Shown here one piece after another: positions 1 through 10,650 of a DNA stretch of 64,000 nucleotides. Every line of letters starts with the position of its first letter. The stretch's first letter is position 1. This stretch comes from Mangrovibacterium lignilyticum. GTDB taxonomy: Bacteria > Bacteroidota > Bacteroidia > Bacteroidales > Prolixibacteraceae. The stretch is from NCBI RefSeq assembly GCF_010882175.1, contig NZ_WKLH01000002.1:434001-498000 (forward strand), given 5' to 3'. The translations under genes and the position numbers were made by a program. The notes beneath the pieces were generated by a model. It saw only the letters and a list, made by a program, of their open reading frames with translations. It made no database searches and was not told the origin of the DNA.

Positions 1-219
1 TTTGATGTTACGGCCTTGTACGTCCGCTCCGTCTAATTTAGCAACTGCAGCTGCACCTGCCTGGTCATCTGCCATTTCAACAAAACCAAAACCTTTTGCA
101 CGTCCGGTTTCACGATCTGTAACCAATTTTACTGAAACAACTTCACCGAATTCAGCGAACAGTTCAGTAACATCTTCTTCCGAAAGATTGTAGTTTAAAT
201 TACCTACGTAAATGTTCAT
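1..219 (-). CDS. RNA-binding protein with RRM domain (3' part cut by window edge)
   Basis: The reverse strand reads an open frame from an ATG at 219 to the window edge (73 codons, no stop), so the gene is partial. It starts MNIYVGNLNY, the RNP2 motif of an RNA recognition motif, and carries RNP1 as KGFGFVEM near residues 42-49. Small single-RRM proteins of this kind are common in Bacteroidota and Cyanobacteria and bind RNA in the cytoplasm, often as glycine-rich cold-responsive proteins. The C-terminal tail lies outside the window, so presence of a glycine-rich tail cannot be judged. An antisense frame over the same bases is a shadow. Family assignment is secure; the RNA target is unknown. 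Confidence 0.9.
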   Translation of the reverse strand, partial: MNIYVGNLNYNLSEEDVTELFAEFGEVVSVKLVTDRETGRAKGFGFVEMADDQAGAAAVAKLDGADVQGRNIK

Positions 220-296
220 AATCTGAGACAAATAAATAATTAAAAAAATAAATACACAGCTGGTAAAATCAAGGATTCTTCGGAACGGCGATTGTT

Positions 297-548
297 TTGA
301 AAATTAAAATAAAATCACAGGAACCTAAAAGCGATGACCCTACCCTAAATAAATACAAATGTTCAAAGAAACTGGTCATGCACGTAATTAAGGCACCGGA
401 AGGCAGGTTACTTTCCTGTTCATTTATTACAAGTCATTACACCATAGCTCTATACAAAATTAAAGATAGTTTTGAATTGACAAGCGACTGTGAAAGTTTT
501 TTTATTGAATATTCATCAGAATTAAATCTGATTGGCCGTGACAATTAA
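297..548 (+). CDS. possible small hypothetical protein, TTG start
   Basis: An 83-codon frame opens with TTG at 297 and ends 4 bases into the 3' end of the convergent methyltransferase gene. The product is lysine-rich with three cysteines and no recognisable domain. There is no clear Shine-Dalgarno sequence, which means little in Bacteroidota, and no ATG near the start. It is the only frame that fills the gap between the RRM gene and the methyltransferase gene. It may be a real small protein or chance. Confidence 0.3.
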   Translation: MKIKIKSQEPKSDDPTLNKYKCSKKLVMHVIKAPEGRLLSCSFITSHYTIALYKIKDSFELTSDCESFFIEYSSELNLIGRDN

Positions 549-1735
549 TCGACATAAAGAACCAATCCCTTTAGGTACTCACCTTCCGGATGATAAATAT
601 TGACCGGATGATCGGCTGGCTGTGTTAACTGGTGCAGAATACGTACCTTTCGACCGGAAATGGCAGCTCCTGAAAATACTGCTTCACGAAACTTATCTTT
701 CGTCACAACCTGGGAACAACTAAAGGTAAATACAATCCCACCGGACCGAATTTGCTCAAAAGCCCGGGCATTTAATCGTTTGTAGGCCTGCAGGGCTTGG
801 CTTAAGGCATTTCGATGCTTGGCAAATGCCGGAGGATCAAGAATAATTAAATCATACTTGTCCTTGATATCCCGCATAAAATCGAAAGCATCTGCTACAT
901 AAGCTTCATGCCTTGGGTCTTTCGGATAATTAAGTTCAACATTCTGACGGGTCAGCTCAATGGCTTTTGCCGAAGCGTCGACTGAATGCACCATTTTAGC
1001 ATCGCCTTGCATAGCGTAAAACGAGAATCCTCCGCTGTAACAAAACATGTTTAGAACATCGCGGTTCTTTGAAAATTCACGCACCAAACGACGGTTTTCC
1101 CGTTGATCGACAAAGAAGCCGGTTTTCTGCCCTTCAACCCAATCGACCCGAAAAGCGTTGTTGTATTCGTTCACGATAGTTGGACTCGACTCGCCCAACA
1201 AATAGCCGTTTTCAGGCTCAATATCTGCTTTAAAAGGTAATGTCTTGTCGCTCTTATCGTAGACAGCAACCAATTGATCGCCCAACAATTCTTTCAGTAT
1301 TTCAGCCAGTAAATGGCGAATGTGATACATCCCGACCGAATGTGCCTGGTAAACAGCAGTTCCATTGTAGAAGTCTATAATTAGGCCGGGCAAACCATCT
1401 CCTTCGCCATGCACAAGGCGGAAAACATTGGTCTGCTCATTGTGCAACAATCCTAATGATGAACGCAGGTTGATAGCCTCGGAAAGGCGTTGTTTCCAAA
1501 AATCGCGATCAATGGCCACATCTTTAAAACTCACGATGCGGACCGCGATCGAACCAATTTGATAATGGCCGGCAGCCAAAAATTCGTTGGAATTTGACAC
1601 TACCCGAACCAGGTCACCTTCTTTAACCTCGGCTGTTATTTTTTTGATTGCTCCGGAAAATACCCAAGGGTGAAAACGTTTTAATGATTGTTCTTTTCCC
1701 TTGTTAAGAACAACTGTAGCGACAGTGTTTGTCAT
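545..1735 (-). CDS. rlmI: class I SAM-dependent rRNA large-subunit methyltransferase (RlmI-like)
   Basis: Predicted cytoplasmic m5C methyltransferase of 23S rRNA. The 396-residue length fits the RlmI/YccW family. A PUA-like RNA-binding domain occupies about residues 1-75, followed by the family's middle domain. The SAM-binding motif I is VLNMFCYSGGFSFYA (228-242), motif IV is LDPPAF (299-304), and the TFSCSQ motif carries the likely catalytic Cys340. It is the last gene of a three-gene run (DUF5063 protein, exonuclease, this gene). Its ATG overlaps the exonuclease stop by 4 bases (ATGA), so translation is probably coupled. Whether the target is C1962 as in E. coli RlmI is inferred from family only. 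Confidence 0.88.
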   Translation of the reverse strand: MTNTVATVVLNKGKEQSLKRFHPWVFSGAIKKITAEVKEGDLVRVVSNSNEFLAAGHYQIGSIAVRIVSFKDVAIDRDFWKQRLSEAINLRSSLGLLHNEQTNVFRLVHGEGDGLPGLIIDFYNGTAVYQAHSVGMYHIRHLLAEILKELLGDQLVAVYDKSDKTLPFKADIEPENGYLLGESSPTIVNEYNNAFRVDWVEGQKTGFFVDQRENRRLVREFSKNRDVLNMFCYSGGFSFYAMQGDAKMVHSVDASAKAIELTRQNVELNYPKDPRHEAYVADAFDFMRDIKDKYDLIILDPPAFAKHRNALSQALQAYKRLNARAFEQIRSGGIVFTFSCSQVVTKDKFREAVFSGAAISGRKVRILHQLTQPADHPVNIYHPEGEYLKGLVLYVD

Positions 1736-2310
1736 GATTGAGCTTCGATTAACGATTGAAAAATTTCGTGAGCGACCCAGGCGTCAGTGGCAGCATAAGT
1801 TTGTTGTCCACCCGATAGAACATCAGATTCCCAATTGGTCAGACGTTGCGATTTGGAGATGCGTACGCCCAATACAATTCCTGCAATCTTTTTCAGGCTG
1901 AAATCCTGGATACCGAAACCTTTCACTTTTTCTTGCAGCTCAACAAAACCGAACGGCTTGAAATTACTTAATCGCTGCAAGGCTTTAATATCATCACGAA
2001 TAGCGACACCCACTTTTTGGATTTGAGGATTGGATAAAATAGTCTTGAGTTCGTCGGGCAAACCTACTTTATGAAGCTGAAATAAGAACGCCCGATCAGC
2101 ATTTGAGAGCTGAAGCAGCGCCACTTTATTAATTTGCCCACGTTTGAATGAAGGTTTTGTTTCAGTGTCAAACCCCAAAATTTCTGATTGATTCAGGTAG
2201 TCAACGGCCTCTTTCAACAAGCCATAATTATCAACCACCGTAATCTCTCCGTCAAACGCTTTTTGAGGAAGATCCTCCAATTCTTCTTTGGTAATACTCT
2301 CCTGAAACAT
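1732..2310 (-). CDS. 3'-5' exonuclease, DEDDy superfamily (WRN/RNase D-like)
   Basis: A 192-residue stand-alone exonuclease domain. ExoI is FDTETKPSF, with D48 and E50 as metal ligands. ExoII lies around GVAIRDDIKAL (D106/D107). ExoIII is YAATDAWVA, with Y172 and D176, which places it in the DEDDy subclass. There is no helicase or HRDC domain, so it is a small RNase D/WRN-exo-like enzyme acting on RNA or DNA 3' ends. It sits 74 bases downstream of the DUF5063 gene and overlaps the next gene by 4 bases. The pairing with an rRNA methyltransferase suggests an RNA-processing role, which is inference. Confidence 0.85.
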   Translation of the reverse strand: MFQESITKEELEDLPQKAFDGEITVVDNYGLLKEAVDYLNQSEILGFDTETKPSFKRGQINKVALLQLSNADRAFLFQLHKVGLPDELKTILSNPQIQKVGVAIRDDIKALQRLSNFKPFGFVELQEKVKGFGIQDFSLKKIAGIVLGVRISKSQRLTNWESDVLSGGQQTYAATDAWVAHEIFQSLIEAQS

Positions 2311-2384
2311 GTATTGCTATTCGTCTATTAATTAATATCACAGTTCCGGAACCGACCTTCAGTTCCGGCTTTTCATCTTAACGA

Positions 2385-2999
2385 TTAGTCTAACGGATCG
2401 TTAAACAAATTATTCAACCAAGCAGGTTTGCTGGTCTCCTCTTCATCAGAAGGTAATTTAAGCTCCTGATCAAAATCTGCATCGCCATAAACCAACGCAT
2501 GAATAGCCCGCAGGCTGTTCACCAGTTTCTGACCCCAGTAATTTTTGAAGTTGTCGATACATTCCCACAACGACTCTTGCATTACCAATTCGTCACCAGT
2601 TCGGTACGACAGTACAAAGTCTTTCAAATCCTGGTAAATGTCGGCCAGGTTTTCCGAGATACTGGCGGTAAGCGGCTCTTCACTGAATTGCATATCCCGG
2701 TCAAACACTTCCTGGTAATCGTCGTGTGTTCCCAGCATATTCAATATGCGTTGCTGAAGATAGCTGTAATCAACTTCGCTTACAAACTTCTCTAAAACTA
2801 TCTCTTCCGAACTTTCAAATTCAGGCAGCATCGAAGTTTTCAGGTAAACCAACGGCAAGATCTTCTGAATCTTCGAAAGCATATCTCTCGTGTCCATAGA
2901 ACCGGCCGATTCAATAAACTTGCAATATTCGTTGGCAACAGTGACAAACTCAATGACTTGTTTGGAATAAACTAACTGATTTAAATGCTCTTCTGACAT
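2385..2999 (-). CDS. DUF5063 domain-containing protein
   Basis: A 204-residue acidic, helical, cytoplasmic protein with no signal peptide or membrane segment. Sequence character (an N-terminal SKQVIEFVTVANEYCKFIE-like helix, a central DDYQEVFDRDMQF, a tail ending PAWLNNLFNDPLD) matches my memory of the Bacteroidota DUF5063 family, whose function is unknown. It is the first gene of the operon with the exonuclease and RlmI-like methyltransferase, an arrangement I believe recurs in Bacteroidota. Function is not assigned. Confidence 0.7.
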   Translation of the reverse strand: MSEEHLNQLVYSKQVIEFVTVANEYCKFIESAGSMDTRDMLSKIQKILPLVYLKTSMLPEFESSEEIVLEKFVSEVDYSYLQQRILNMLGTHDDYQEVFDRDMQFSEEPLTASISENLADIYQDLKDFVLSYRTGDELVMQESLWECIDNFKNYWGQKLVNSLRAIHALVYGDADFDQELKLPSDEEETSKPAWLNNLFNDPLD

Positions 3000-3244
3000 A
3001 GATTGACTAATATATCCCGCAAAAATAATAAGTTTTGGCTTAAGAACCCGAAATAATTCAAATGCTTATGCTTTAGTTGTGAAAAGTTGACTGATTTAAA
3101 GCTGGCCTAAGATACCACTGTACATTTCCACCTCAATTTCTAGCACCATATTTGCGAAGAATCGCACAAAAATATTAGTCTTGTTACGACCTCAAAGCCT
3201 TGTCCGTAAAAATTCCACCTTCAAAAAAAAAATCCAAACAAAAA

Positions 3245-3268
3245 AGACTACCCAACTTAATGGGCAGT
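3245..3268 (-). terminator. intrinsic terminator of the haem-binding gene pair
   Basis: Nine-base stem GACTACCCA / TGGGCAGTC with a 6-base loop; on the minus strand all nine positions pair if one G-U is allowed. On that strand the stem is followed by a run of Ts (the A-rich block at 3219-3244). It lies 29 bases past the stop at 3298. Confidence 0.8.
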
Positions 3269-3297
3269 CCTCTCCTATTTTATTTTGTCACGAAAGC

Positions 3298-3771
3298 TCA
3301 ATTCAAAGCTTCCTGCATCAATTCTTCCTGGTATTTTTCGACCCAACTGAAAAGCGAATCTCTTTGCGCAACTGTTAACCGGGCTTCTCTGTGTATCAAA
3401 GTGTAAGCCTTCAAAGGCATTTTTCCCGAGCCAACTTCCTTCTTAACATCCTCAAGAAGACTGATTTTATCCAGAGGGGAAATTGATCTCCAGTTCGAAA
3501 AATTCAGTTCATGCTTTCCTTCACTGATATGATGATTGATGTACCACGACACAGGCGAAATTTTGTGATACCATTCGTATTTGGTTTGGTCCGAATGGCA
3601 ATCCATACAAGCATGATTCAGCACCTGTTGCACATTTCCAGGGACATGAGTCTGTTGAAAAAGGTGATCCGAAGTAATCGCTGCCGTGTTCCTTTTCGGC
3701 TGAAAAAACTGTATGCCAACCAAAGCGACTAAAACAATGATTAAATAGATGCGGGTATTTTTTTTTATCAT
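3298..3771 (-). CDS. membrane-anchored haem-binding (mono-haem cytochrome c-like) protein
   Basis: A 157-residue protein with an N-terminal membrane anchor or signal (about residues 7-24, IYLIIVLVALVGIQFF) and a single CMDCH haem c motif followed by the conserved W-x-x-x-SPVSWYINHHI-like region typical of the Haem_bd family (PF14376). It would face the periplasm and carry one covalent haem. It lies 34 bases downstream of a second CxxCH protein on the same strand and ends at a terminator, so the two form a small operon. Redox partner is unknown. Confidence 0.8.
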   Translation of the reverse strand: MIKKNTRIYLIIVLVALVGIQFFQPKRNTAAITSDHLFQQTHVPGNVQQVLNHACMDCHSDQTKYEWYHKISPVSWYINHHISEGKHELNFSNWRSISPLDKISLLEDVKKEVGSGKMPLKAYTLIHREARLTVAQRDSLFSWVEKYQEELMQEALN

Positions 3772-3805
3772 CAGATGATAAGTGAGTGTAAGTTATGGAT
3801 GTCTG

Positions 3806-4189
3806 TTATTTTTTCAGTAAAGCTTGTGATTCACTTTTCACCCACTCGACCAAAAGCTGAGTTTCTTCCGGAGTTAGCGCCGCTTCAGGATGTCTTTCCA
3901 GCATCTTTTTCGGTGGCATTTCCCCTTCAACCACTTCTTTTTTAATATCGTTTAGCCCGGCTATTTTTTGAATGGTACTCAGATCGGAAAACGTACTAAA
4001 GTTCAAGGCTTTCTTGGATTTATCGCCCCTGGCTTCATCATTGTGACAATTGAAGCATTTGCTTTCTATCACCATTTTTACATCAGTGGGCATCGGATAA
4101 CTGATTTTACTGTCATCGTCGTTTGTTCCCGTCGCTTTCGAAACAACAACTGCAATCAAAAGCATAAAAAGCAAGCTAAATTTTCTCAT
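3806..4189 (-). CDS. secreted mono-haem c-type haem-binding protein
   Basis: A 127-residue protein with a clear signal peptide (residues 1-20, FSLLFMLLIAVVVSKATG) and one CFNCH motif, followed by a short helical region that matches the C-terminal part of its downstream neighbour (IKKEVVEGEMPPKKM against VKKEVGSGKMPLKAY). It probably acts in the periplasm with that neighbour. The shared GxMP motif suggests the two arose by duplication. Electron donor and acceptor cannot be told from the sequence. Confidence 0.75.
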   Translation of the reverse strand: MRKFSLLFMLLIAVVVSKATGTNDDDSKISYPMPTDVKMVIESKCFNCHNDEARGDKSKKALNFSTFSDLSTIQKIAGLNDIKKEVVEGEMPPKKMLERHPEAALTPEETQLLVEWVKSESQALLKK

Positions 4190-4699
4190 CGGTAAACTGT
4201 TATTGAAGTGGATAATTGAAATCTATGACAGTAAAAACTCGCTAAAGTTTAAATTGTTTAATACGATTCGTTAATATATGCTAACCGATAGTAAATAAAC
4301 TATTTCTGTTGCCATATTCACAATCATGGTAATCAAAAACCAGTATTTATTCGTTTAAGTCAGCCACCGTCTTTTTCATTAGAACCGCTTGAAATGTAAT
4401 AATGCGAAAAGAGGTATTATGGAAAGATTGAGATCAACTGCCCGATACACGTAATGACTGATCCAAGAAGTTGTCAGATAAATAAGGATCAAGTGATCCG
4501 TTGACAAAAAAAAATGTGTACGTGGGGACTAAAAATAAAAAATTCCGATTCAGAGTCATTTCTTAACTAAATCGGAATTTTATTTTTCACCAAATGTTTT
4601 TCAAAATAGTTCGGAATTTTGGCTTGTCTCTTTTATTATTTTGCCTGTTGGCCATGATGAAAGAACCAATCAAAAATCCGATATGCTATTTAGGCTTTC
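4190..4699. other. 510-base intergenic region
   Basis: No convincing gene on either strand. It holds the promoter side of the haem-binding pair, a short perfect hairpin GGATCA-AG-TGATCC at 4486-4499 of unknown meaning, and the terminator listed at 4539-4580. Confidence 0.6.
4539..4580 (-). terminator. bidirectional-looking terminator downstream of the cold-shock gene
   Basis: Perfect 12-base inverted repeat AAAATTCCGATT (4539-4550) / AATCGGAATTTT (4569-4580) with an 18-base loop. A T-rich run follows on both strands (minus strand: the complement of 4530-4540). It lies 120 bases past the csp stop. The stem is AT-rich and the loop is long, so strength is uncertain. Confidence 0.6.
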
Positions 4700-4894
4700 T
4701 TAGTCGTTAACTACGATAACGTTAACAGCGTTAGGGCCTTTTCTTCCTTCTTCAACATCAAAGCTTACTTTGTCGCCTTCATTGATTTGGTCTTTCAAAC
4801 CATTAGCGTGAACAAAAACATCTTTACCACCGCCATCAGGTGTAATGAATCCGAATCCTTTAGAATCGTTGAAAAATTTAACTACTCCAGTCAT
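4700..4894 (-). CDS. cold-shock domain protein
   Basis: A 64-residue single cold-shock domain, the usual length for CspA-type proteins. RNP1 is KGFGFITPD and RNP2 is VFVHANG, with the conserved TGVVKFFN start and a GPNAVNV C terminus. It binds single-stranded RNA and DNA as a chaperone. The ATG at 4894 is preceded by a short leader and a TATATTTG box, and a terminator lies downstream, so it is a single-gene unit. Confidence 0.95.
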   Translation of the reverse strand: MTGVVKFFNDSKGFGFITPDGGGKDVFVHANGLKDQINEGDKVSFDVEEGRKGPNAVNVIVVND

Positions 4895-4925
4895 AATATA
4901 AAATAATTTATTGTAAATTAAAGTG

Positions 4926-4933
4926 CAAATATA
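4926..4933 (-). promoter_or_regulatory. -7 box of the cold-shock gene promoter
   Basis: The minus strand reads TATATTTG here, an exact match to the Bacteroidota TAnnTTTG -7 element, 31 bases upstream of the csp ATG. No clear -33 TTTG is seen. Predicted transcript start is near 4919. Confidence 0.6.
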
Positions 4934-5217
4934 CGCTAAAATATTCGAAACCCCTACTTAATTTCGATTGCTTTTAAATTAATAATCAGCAAGATTCGAT
5001 AAATTGAAAGACCAGAGTTCGCCCTGTACTGATTGAAATCCATCGATATAAGCTGGCAAGGAGCAGTGTATCTGCAAGTCGTCAAATAGTTACTTTGTCC
5101 AATTCAACACTTCCTAATTTCGTAGTTTGACCTGAAAAGAATACGATTTCGTCCGATTTCTCCTTTTACATCGAAAAAAAATAGAAAAGCTCAGGATCAC
5201 AATATGGCGTGACTTCG
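4934..5217. other. intergenic region between csp and the polygalacturonase gene
   Basis: No gene-like frame. AT-rich, with an A/T tract near 5167-5184 that on the minus strand could belong to a weak terminator of the polygalacturonase gene. Nothing else recognisable. Confidence 0.4.
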
Positions 5218-6837
5218 CTATTTCACGACGACACTCTTCGGATCAGCGCCATCCAAAAACTCAAAATTGTCAATGTTCATTTCTGACTTCCCCAGAGTTA
5301 AGCCTTCCGTTTCCTCTCCCTGAACGAGAACGCCTTTGCCATCGATTGCTTTCATATTCTGAAAGCTAAAGTGCGTGGTGTTTTTCAATAAAAAAGCAGG
5401 ACCTTCTTCGGCCATCACCTGCACATTATCCAAACTGACTCCTTCGCTTTCGATGGCTTCGAATCCCTTTTTAGTTTGAAGCAACACATTTTCAAACGAC
5501 ACATTTTTCACATTAAGATTCGCATCAACCCCACCAATTATGCAAGCTTGTTCAGCTCCGTAACAATAAATATTCTTAAAATGAATTCCATCAAACCGGG
5601 GAGCTAAAAACTTAGACTCATCCGCATGAACCGGGATGGCCGCATTGTCTTTATAGTTTAGGTTGAATGAAATGGCTCCGCCCAGCAAATCGGTCATATA
5701 AACATCTTCTATAAAGAGGTTGGTTACTTTTCCGCCACGGGTAACATCCGACTTAAAACGCAAGCCAATATCGGTTAAGCTGCAAGTCAGATTTTTCACA
5801 TAAATGTTGTTCATCCCCCCATCGGTGTTACTGCCCACAACAAATCCTCCATGCCCGTGGTATACTTTACAATCTTTAATCACAATATTCTCCAAACGGA
5901 ACTGGCCTTCTTTTTTTCCGCTCGATTTCATGCAAATACCATCATCGCCAGTATTTACGGTGCAGTTGTACAACAACACATTTCTACATCTGCTGATATC
6001 CAAGCCGTCGGCATTCTGGTACCACCACTCGTTCAATATTTTCACATCGTGCATCACCAGTCCGTCAATTCCCCGAAGCATATTGGTTATGTGGGGCGAA
6101 TTCATCAATGTAATACCTTCAACCAACATGTTATTGGTGTTTTCAACATTTAAAGTGTATGAACGCAAGATCAACCGAACTTTGTCCCATTCCTCTTTTG
6201 TCATCTTCGAAGTTTTCAAGGTCTTTTTTAATTCGATAGCTGCTTGCGTACCTTTACGCGGGAACCATATTTTTCCATCGGCACTAAACTCTCCACCTTT
6301 TTTCTTTAAAGCTTTCCACTGTTTTTCTGTCCGCTTTTCTTGCTTAATCGGTCGCCATTTATCCCCGTTTCCATTAATAACACCTTCTCCGGTAATCGCT
6401 ACATCTTCGAGGTCGGAACCACTTATTAGCGACGGCATACTTGCATTGCCGCTCGAAGAATAAACCAAATCATAGTCTTCCAAGTCAGCACTAAACAAAA
6501 TAACCGAACCTGCATCAAGGTGTAAATTCACATGACTTGCCATGGTAATTGGGCCGGTCAGATAAATTCCGGGCGGAACGATAACTTGCCCACCACCGGC
6601 TTTGAAACATTCCTGAATAGCATTGTTGATGATTTCAGTATTCTTGAATACACCATCGCCAATTGATCCCCGATCGGCAATATTGTATGTTAGGTCCGGA
6701 AAGGTTGGAATCGTGATTGCGAAAGATTCAAAAGGCAGATCTTTCAATTGTTGGTTGACTTCCTGCTGGGTAATTTGTTGAGCGAACATGCTGCTTGCAA
6801 CTAAAAATAAAGCCAATAAAATGCTTAAACGTTTCAT
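5218..6837 (-). CDS. secreted polygalacturonase, glycoside hydrolase family 28
   Basis: 539 residues when started at the ATG at 6837, which puts a good signal peptide (SILLALFLVASSMFAQ) at the N terminus; an upstream ATG at 6876 would add 13 unlikely residues. A right-handed beta-helix with the GH28 catalytic set is visible: NADGLD (275-280), GDDG with D298/D299, GHG (328-330) and RFK (360-362, the RIK position). These enzymes hydrolyse alpha-1,4-galacturonosyl bonds in pectin with inversion. It is a single gene with no SusC/SusD or pectate lyase beside it, so the exact substrate is open. Confidence 0.9.
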   Translation of the reverse strand: MKRLSILLALFLVASSMFAQQITQQEVNQQLKDLPFESFAITIPTFPDLTYNIADRGSIGDGVFKNTEIINNAIQECFKAGGGQVIVPPGIYLTGPITMASHVNLHLDAGSVILFSADLEDYDLVYSSSGNASMPSLISGSDLEDVAITGEGVINGNGDKWRPIKQEKRTEKQWKALKKKGGEFSADGKIWFPRKGTQAAIELKKTLKTSKMTKEEWDKVRLILRSYTLNVENTNNMLVEGITLMNSPHITNMLRGIDGLVMHDVKILNEWWYQNADGLDISRCRNVLLYNCTVNTGDDGICMKSSGKKEGQFRLENIVIKDCKVYHGHGGFVVGSNTDGGMNNIYVKNLTCSLTDIGLRFKSDVTRGGKVTNLFIEDVYMTDLLGGAISFNLNYKDNAAIPVHADESKFLAPRFDGIHFKNIYCYGAEQACIIGGVDANLNVKNVSFENVLLQTKKGFEAIESEGVSLDNVQVMAEEGPAFLLKNTTHFSFQNMKAIDGKGVLVQGEETEGLTLGKSEMNIDNFEFLDGADPKSVVVK

Positions 6838-7092
6838 AATATGTTTAAAGTAGGTTGAAATTTCGTGGAACTGCATCGCGCCAGATCGATCTGAAAAAGC
6901 TTTTGGTGAGTCCTGTTTTTCGTATTGAAGTACAATAGTAAGAAAATTGACAGCCTTAAAAGAAGAACAATTGTTAACAAGATTAACAAACAGGTTTTCC
7001 CTTATTTGAAGTTCAGGTTTTACTGGTTCTATTATTGCTTAAGACGTCGCGAATCCGGAGAAACGGTAATTAATCACAAAATGCTTTCGCTG

Positions 7093-8997
7093 TCACTCTT
7101 TCACCCATTCCAGGCAATTATCGATCCGATGTACAATTTTGCCATTGTCAATCATCCACCGAATGACACTTATGAGTTCATCTTCGTTTTTGTCAAGTTT
7201 GAAAATCAGTTCTTCAAACGGGCAAGGCTCTAGGAGTAAATTTTCCAACTGCTCTCCCATTTTATCGAGTTCCAGCTGGCTTAAGCCCAGTTGATTTTGC
7301 TCCATGCAGATATCGCACTTACCACACCGGACAGAAGTTTTCTCCCCAAAATATTCGAGTAAAATCTGGCTTCGACATTTCAATTTACCAAACGAATAAT
7401 TCAACATGGCATCAATTCGACCTTTGTAGTCATTCTTCCGGTCGGTATAATTTTCCTTCGAAATCTTTAGCCGTTCCACCTCCAGTCGTTCTTTATTGAA
7501 GATGATGAAAGGCGTCTTTTTCCGCGGGATATAATGAATAATCCGATTCGAACTTAAATGGCTTAAAAATCGGTGCACTGCATCAAGTTGAATATTTCCG
7601 CGTTTTGCCAACAAATCTTCATCAATACTTACGTAATTGGTAAACAAGCCGGAGTACGAACGCAGCAATAATTTGATAAAACCATCGAAATTAGCGTTGG
7701 CAACCTGAAATTTGTACAATTCATCCCGATTCACGATAAAATGAACACGCGACGGATTATCCAGCTCTTCAGTCAGTTCAAGATAACCCTCGCGCTGTAA
7801 AATCTTCAGCGAACTTAAAACCAACTGAATTTGCATGCTGTAACGGCTCGCAAAATCACCAATTTTGAAATCCAGTATCTGATCTTTACCGTAACCGATT
7901 GCCAACTGGAAATAGTTCCCCAATGCCTGGTAAACCCGTTTGATAACATCGACCGGCGGAAATGCTTTTTCCACCTGTTTTTTCAAAGCAAGCTGATCCG
8001 ACTTGGCTGCAATCAATACCGCAAAAGCTCTTTTCTCGTCGCGACCGGCACGCCCTGCTTCCTGAAAATAAGCCTCCGGCGAATCCGGTGGCCCCATGTG
8101 GATCACAAATCGAACATCTGACTTATCAATCCCCATTCCAAAGGCATTGGTCGCCACGATCACCCGAGTTTTCCCACTCTTCCAGTTTTCCTGCTTCAAG
8201 GTCCGGCTGGCGGCAGACAACCCCGCATGGTAAAAATCGGCAGAAACCCGGTTCTGGCGCAAATAATCGGCAATTTCCTTCGTCAATTTCCGGCTTCTCA
8301 CATACACAATTCCGGTTCCTTTAGCCCGCAGCACCGATTGCAGTAAGTACTGCATTTTATCTTCCCGCTCACGAACCAGGTAAGTCAGGTTTTCACGGAA
8401 GAAACTCTTTTGAAGGGCATTCTCCGCCTTAAAATTCAATCTTTCCTGAATGTCTTTAACGACCTTAGGAGTTGCAGTAGCAGTTAGCGCTAAAACCGGC
8501 ACATTGGGGAGTAAGTCCCTAAGCTCTTTAATACGTAAATAGGAAGGTCTGAAATCGTAGCCCCACTGAGAAATACAGTGCGCTTCGTCAACTGCAATCA
8601 AGTTGACCTCCATCTGGGACAAACGATCCTTAAACCGATCCGTCGCAATCCGTTCCGGAGAGAGATAAAGAAACTTATAGTCACCCCAAGCGGCGCTGTC
8701 GAAGGCTAATTTCACTTCCTGCCTGGTCAGCCCCGAGTGAATGGCCATCGCCCGAATGCCTCTTTTCTGAAGATTTTCAACCTGATCTTTCATCAGGGAA
8801 ATCAAAGGAGTAATGACCAGACATATCCCCGGCTTCGACAAACTGTAGACCTGGAAGGTAACAGACTTCCCACCACCTGTAGGCATCAGCCCCAGCGTGT
8901 CCTTTCCTGAAGCAACAGATTCAATAATCTCTTCCTGCAAAGGTCTGAATTTGGGATATCCCCAATATTTTTGAAGTATACTCTGAAAAGTCGACAC
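7093..8997 (-). CDS. recQ: ATP-dependent DNA helicase RecQ
   Basis: 634 residues from a GTG at 8997 (VSTFQSILQKYWGY), which matches the usual RecQ N terminus; the frame runs on to an ATG at 9135, but those 46 residues look like untranslated leader and would reach the guaB promoter. Walker A is TGGGKS, motif II is DEAH, and the RQC zinc-binding cysteines appear in CRSQ...CGKCDIC. The C terminus ends in a winged-helix-like region and has no recognisable HRDC domain. It unwinds DNA 3'-5' in recombination and repair. It is divergent from guaB. Confidence 0.9.
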   Translation of the reverse strand: MSTFQSILQKYWGYPKFRPLQEEIIESVASGKDTLGLMPTGGGKSVTFQVYSLSKPGICLVITPLISLMKDQVENLQKRGIRAMAIHSGLTRQEVKLAFDSAAWGDYKFLYLSPERIATDRFKDRLSQMEVNLIAVDEAHCISQWGYDFRPSYLRIKELRDLLPNVPVLALTATATPKVVKDIQERLNFKAENALQKSFFRENLTYLVREREDKMQYLLQSVLRAKGTGIVYVRSRKLTKEIADYLRQNRVSADFYHAGLSAASRTLKQENWKSGKTRVIVATNAFGMGIDKSDVRFVIHMGPPDSPEAYFQEAGRAGRDEKRAFAVLIAAKSDQLALKKQVEKAFPPVDVIKRVYQALGNYFQLAIGYGKDQILDFKIGDFASRYSMQIQLVLSSLKILQREGYLELTEELDNPSRVHFIVNRDELYKFQVANANFDGFIKLLLRSYSGLFTNYVSIDEDLLAKRGNIQLDAVHRFLSHLSSNRIIHYIPRKKTPFIIFNKERLEVERLKISKENYTDRKNDYKGRIDAMLNYSFGKLKCRSQILLEYFGEKTSVRCGKCDICMEQNQLGLSQLELDKMGEQLENLLLEPCPFEELIFKLDKNEDELISVIRWMIDNGKIVHRIDNCLEWVKE

Positions 8998-9096
8998 CTT
9001 AATTTTTTGAATTCTAAAAAGAAAGCCTTTTGCTTGTAAAAATAAAACGGAATTTATGTTTTTTATCCCTTCCCTACAAATTGCAAATAAAGATAA

Positions 9097-10626
<1,530 letters not shown>

Positions 10627-10650
10627 ACAATGAATCTTAAGCGCTAAAAA

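Noticed and set aside
5804-6463. long plus-strand frame inside the polygalacturonase gene
   Set aside because: Antisense shadow of a well-supported GH28 gene.
6925-7233. 102-codon plus-strand frame
   Set aside because: Its second half lies antisense over the recQ C terminus and it has no domain.
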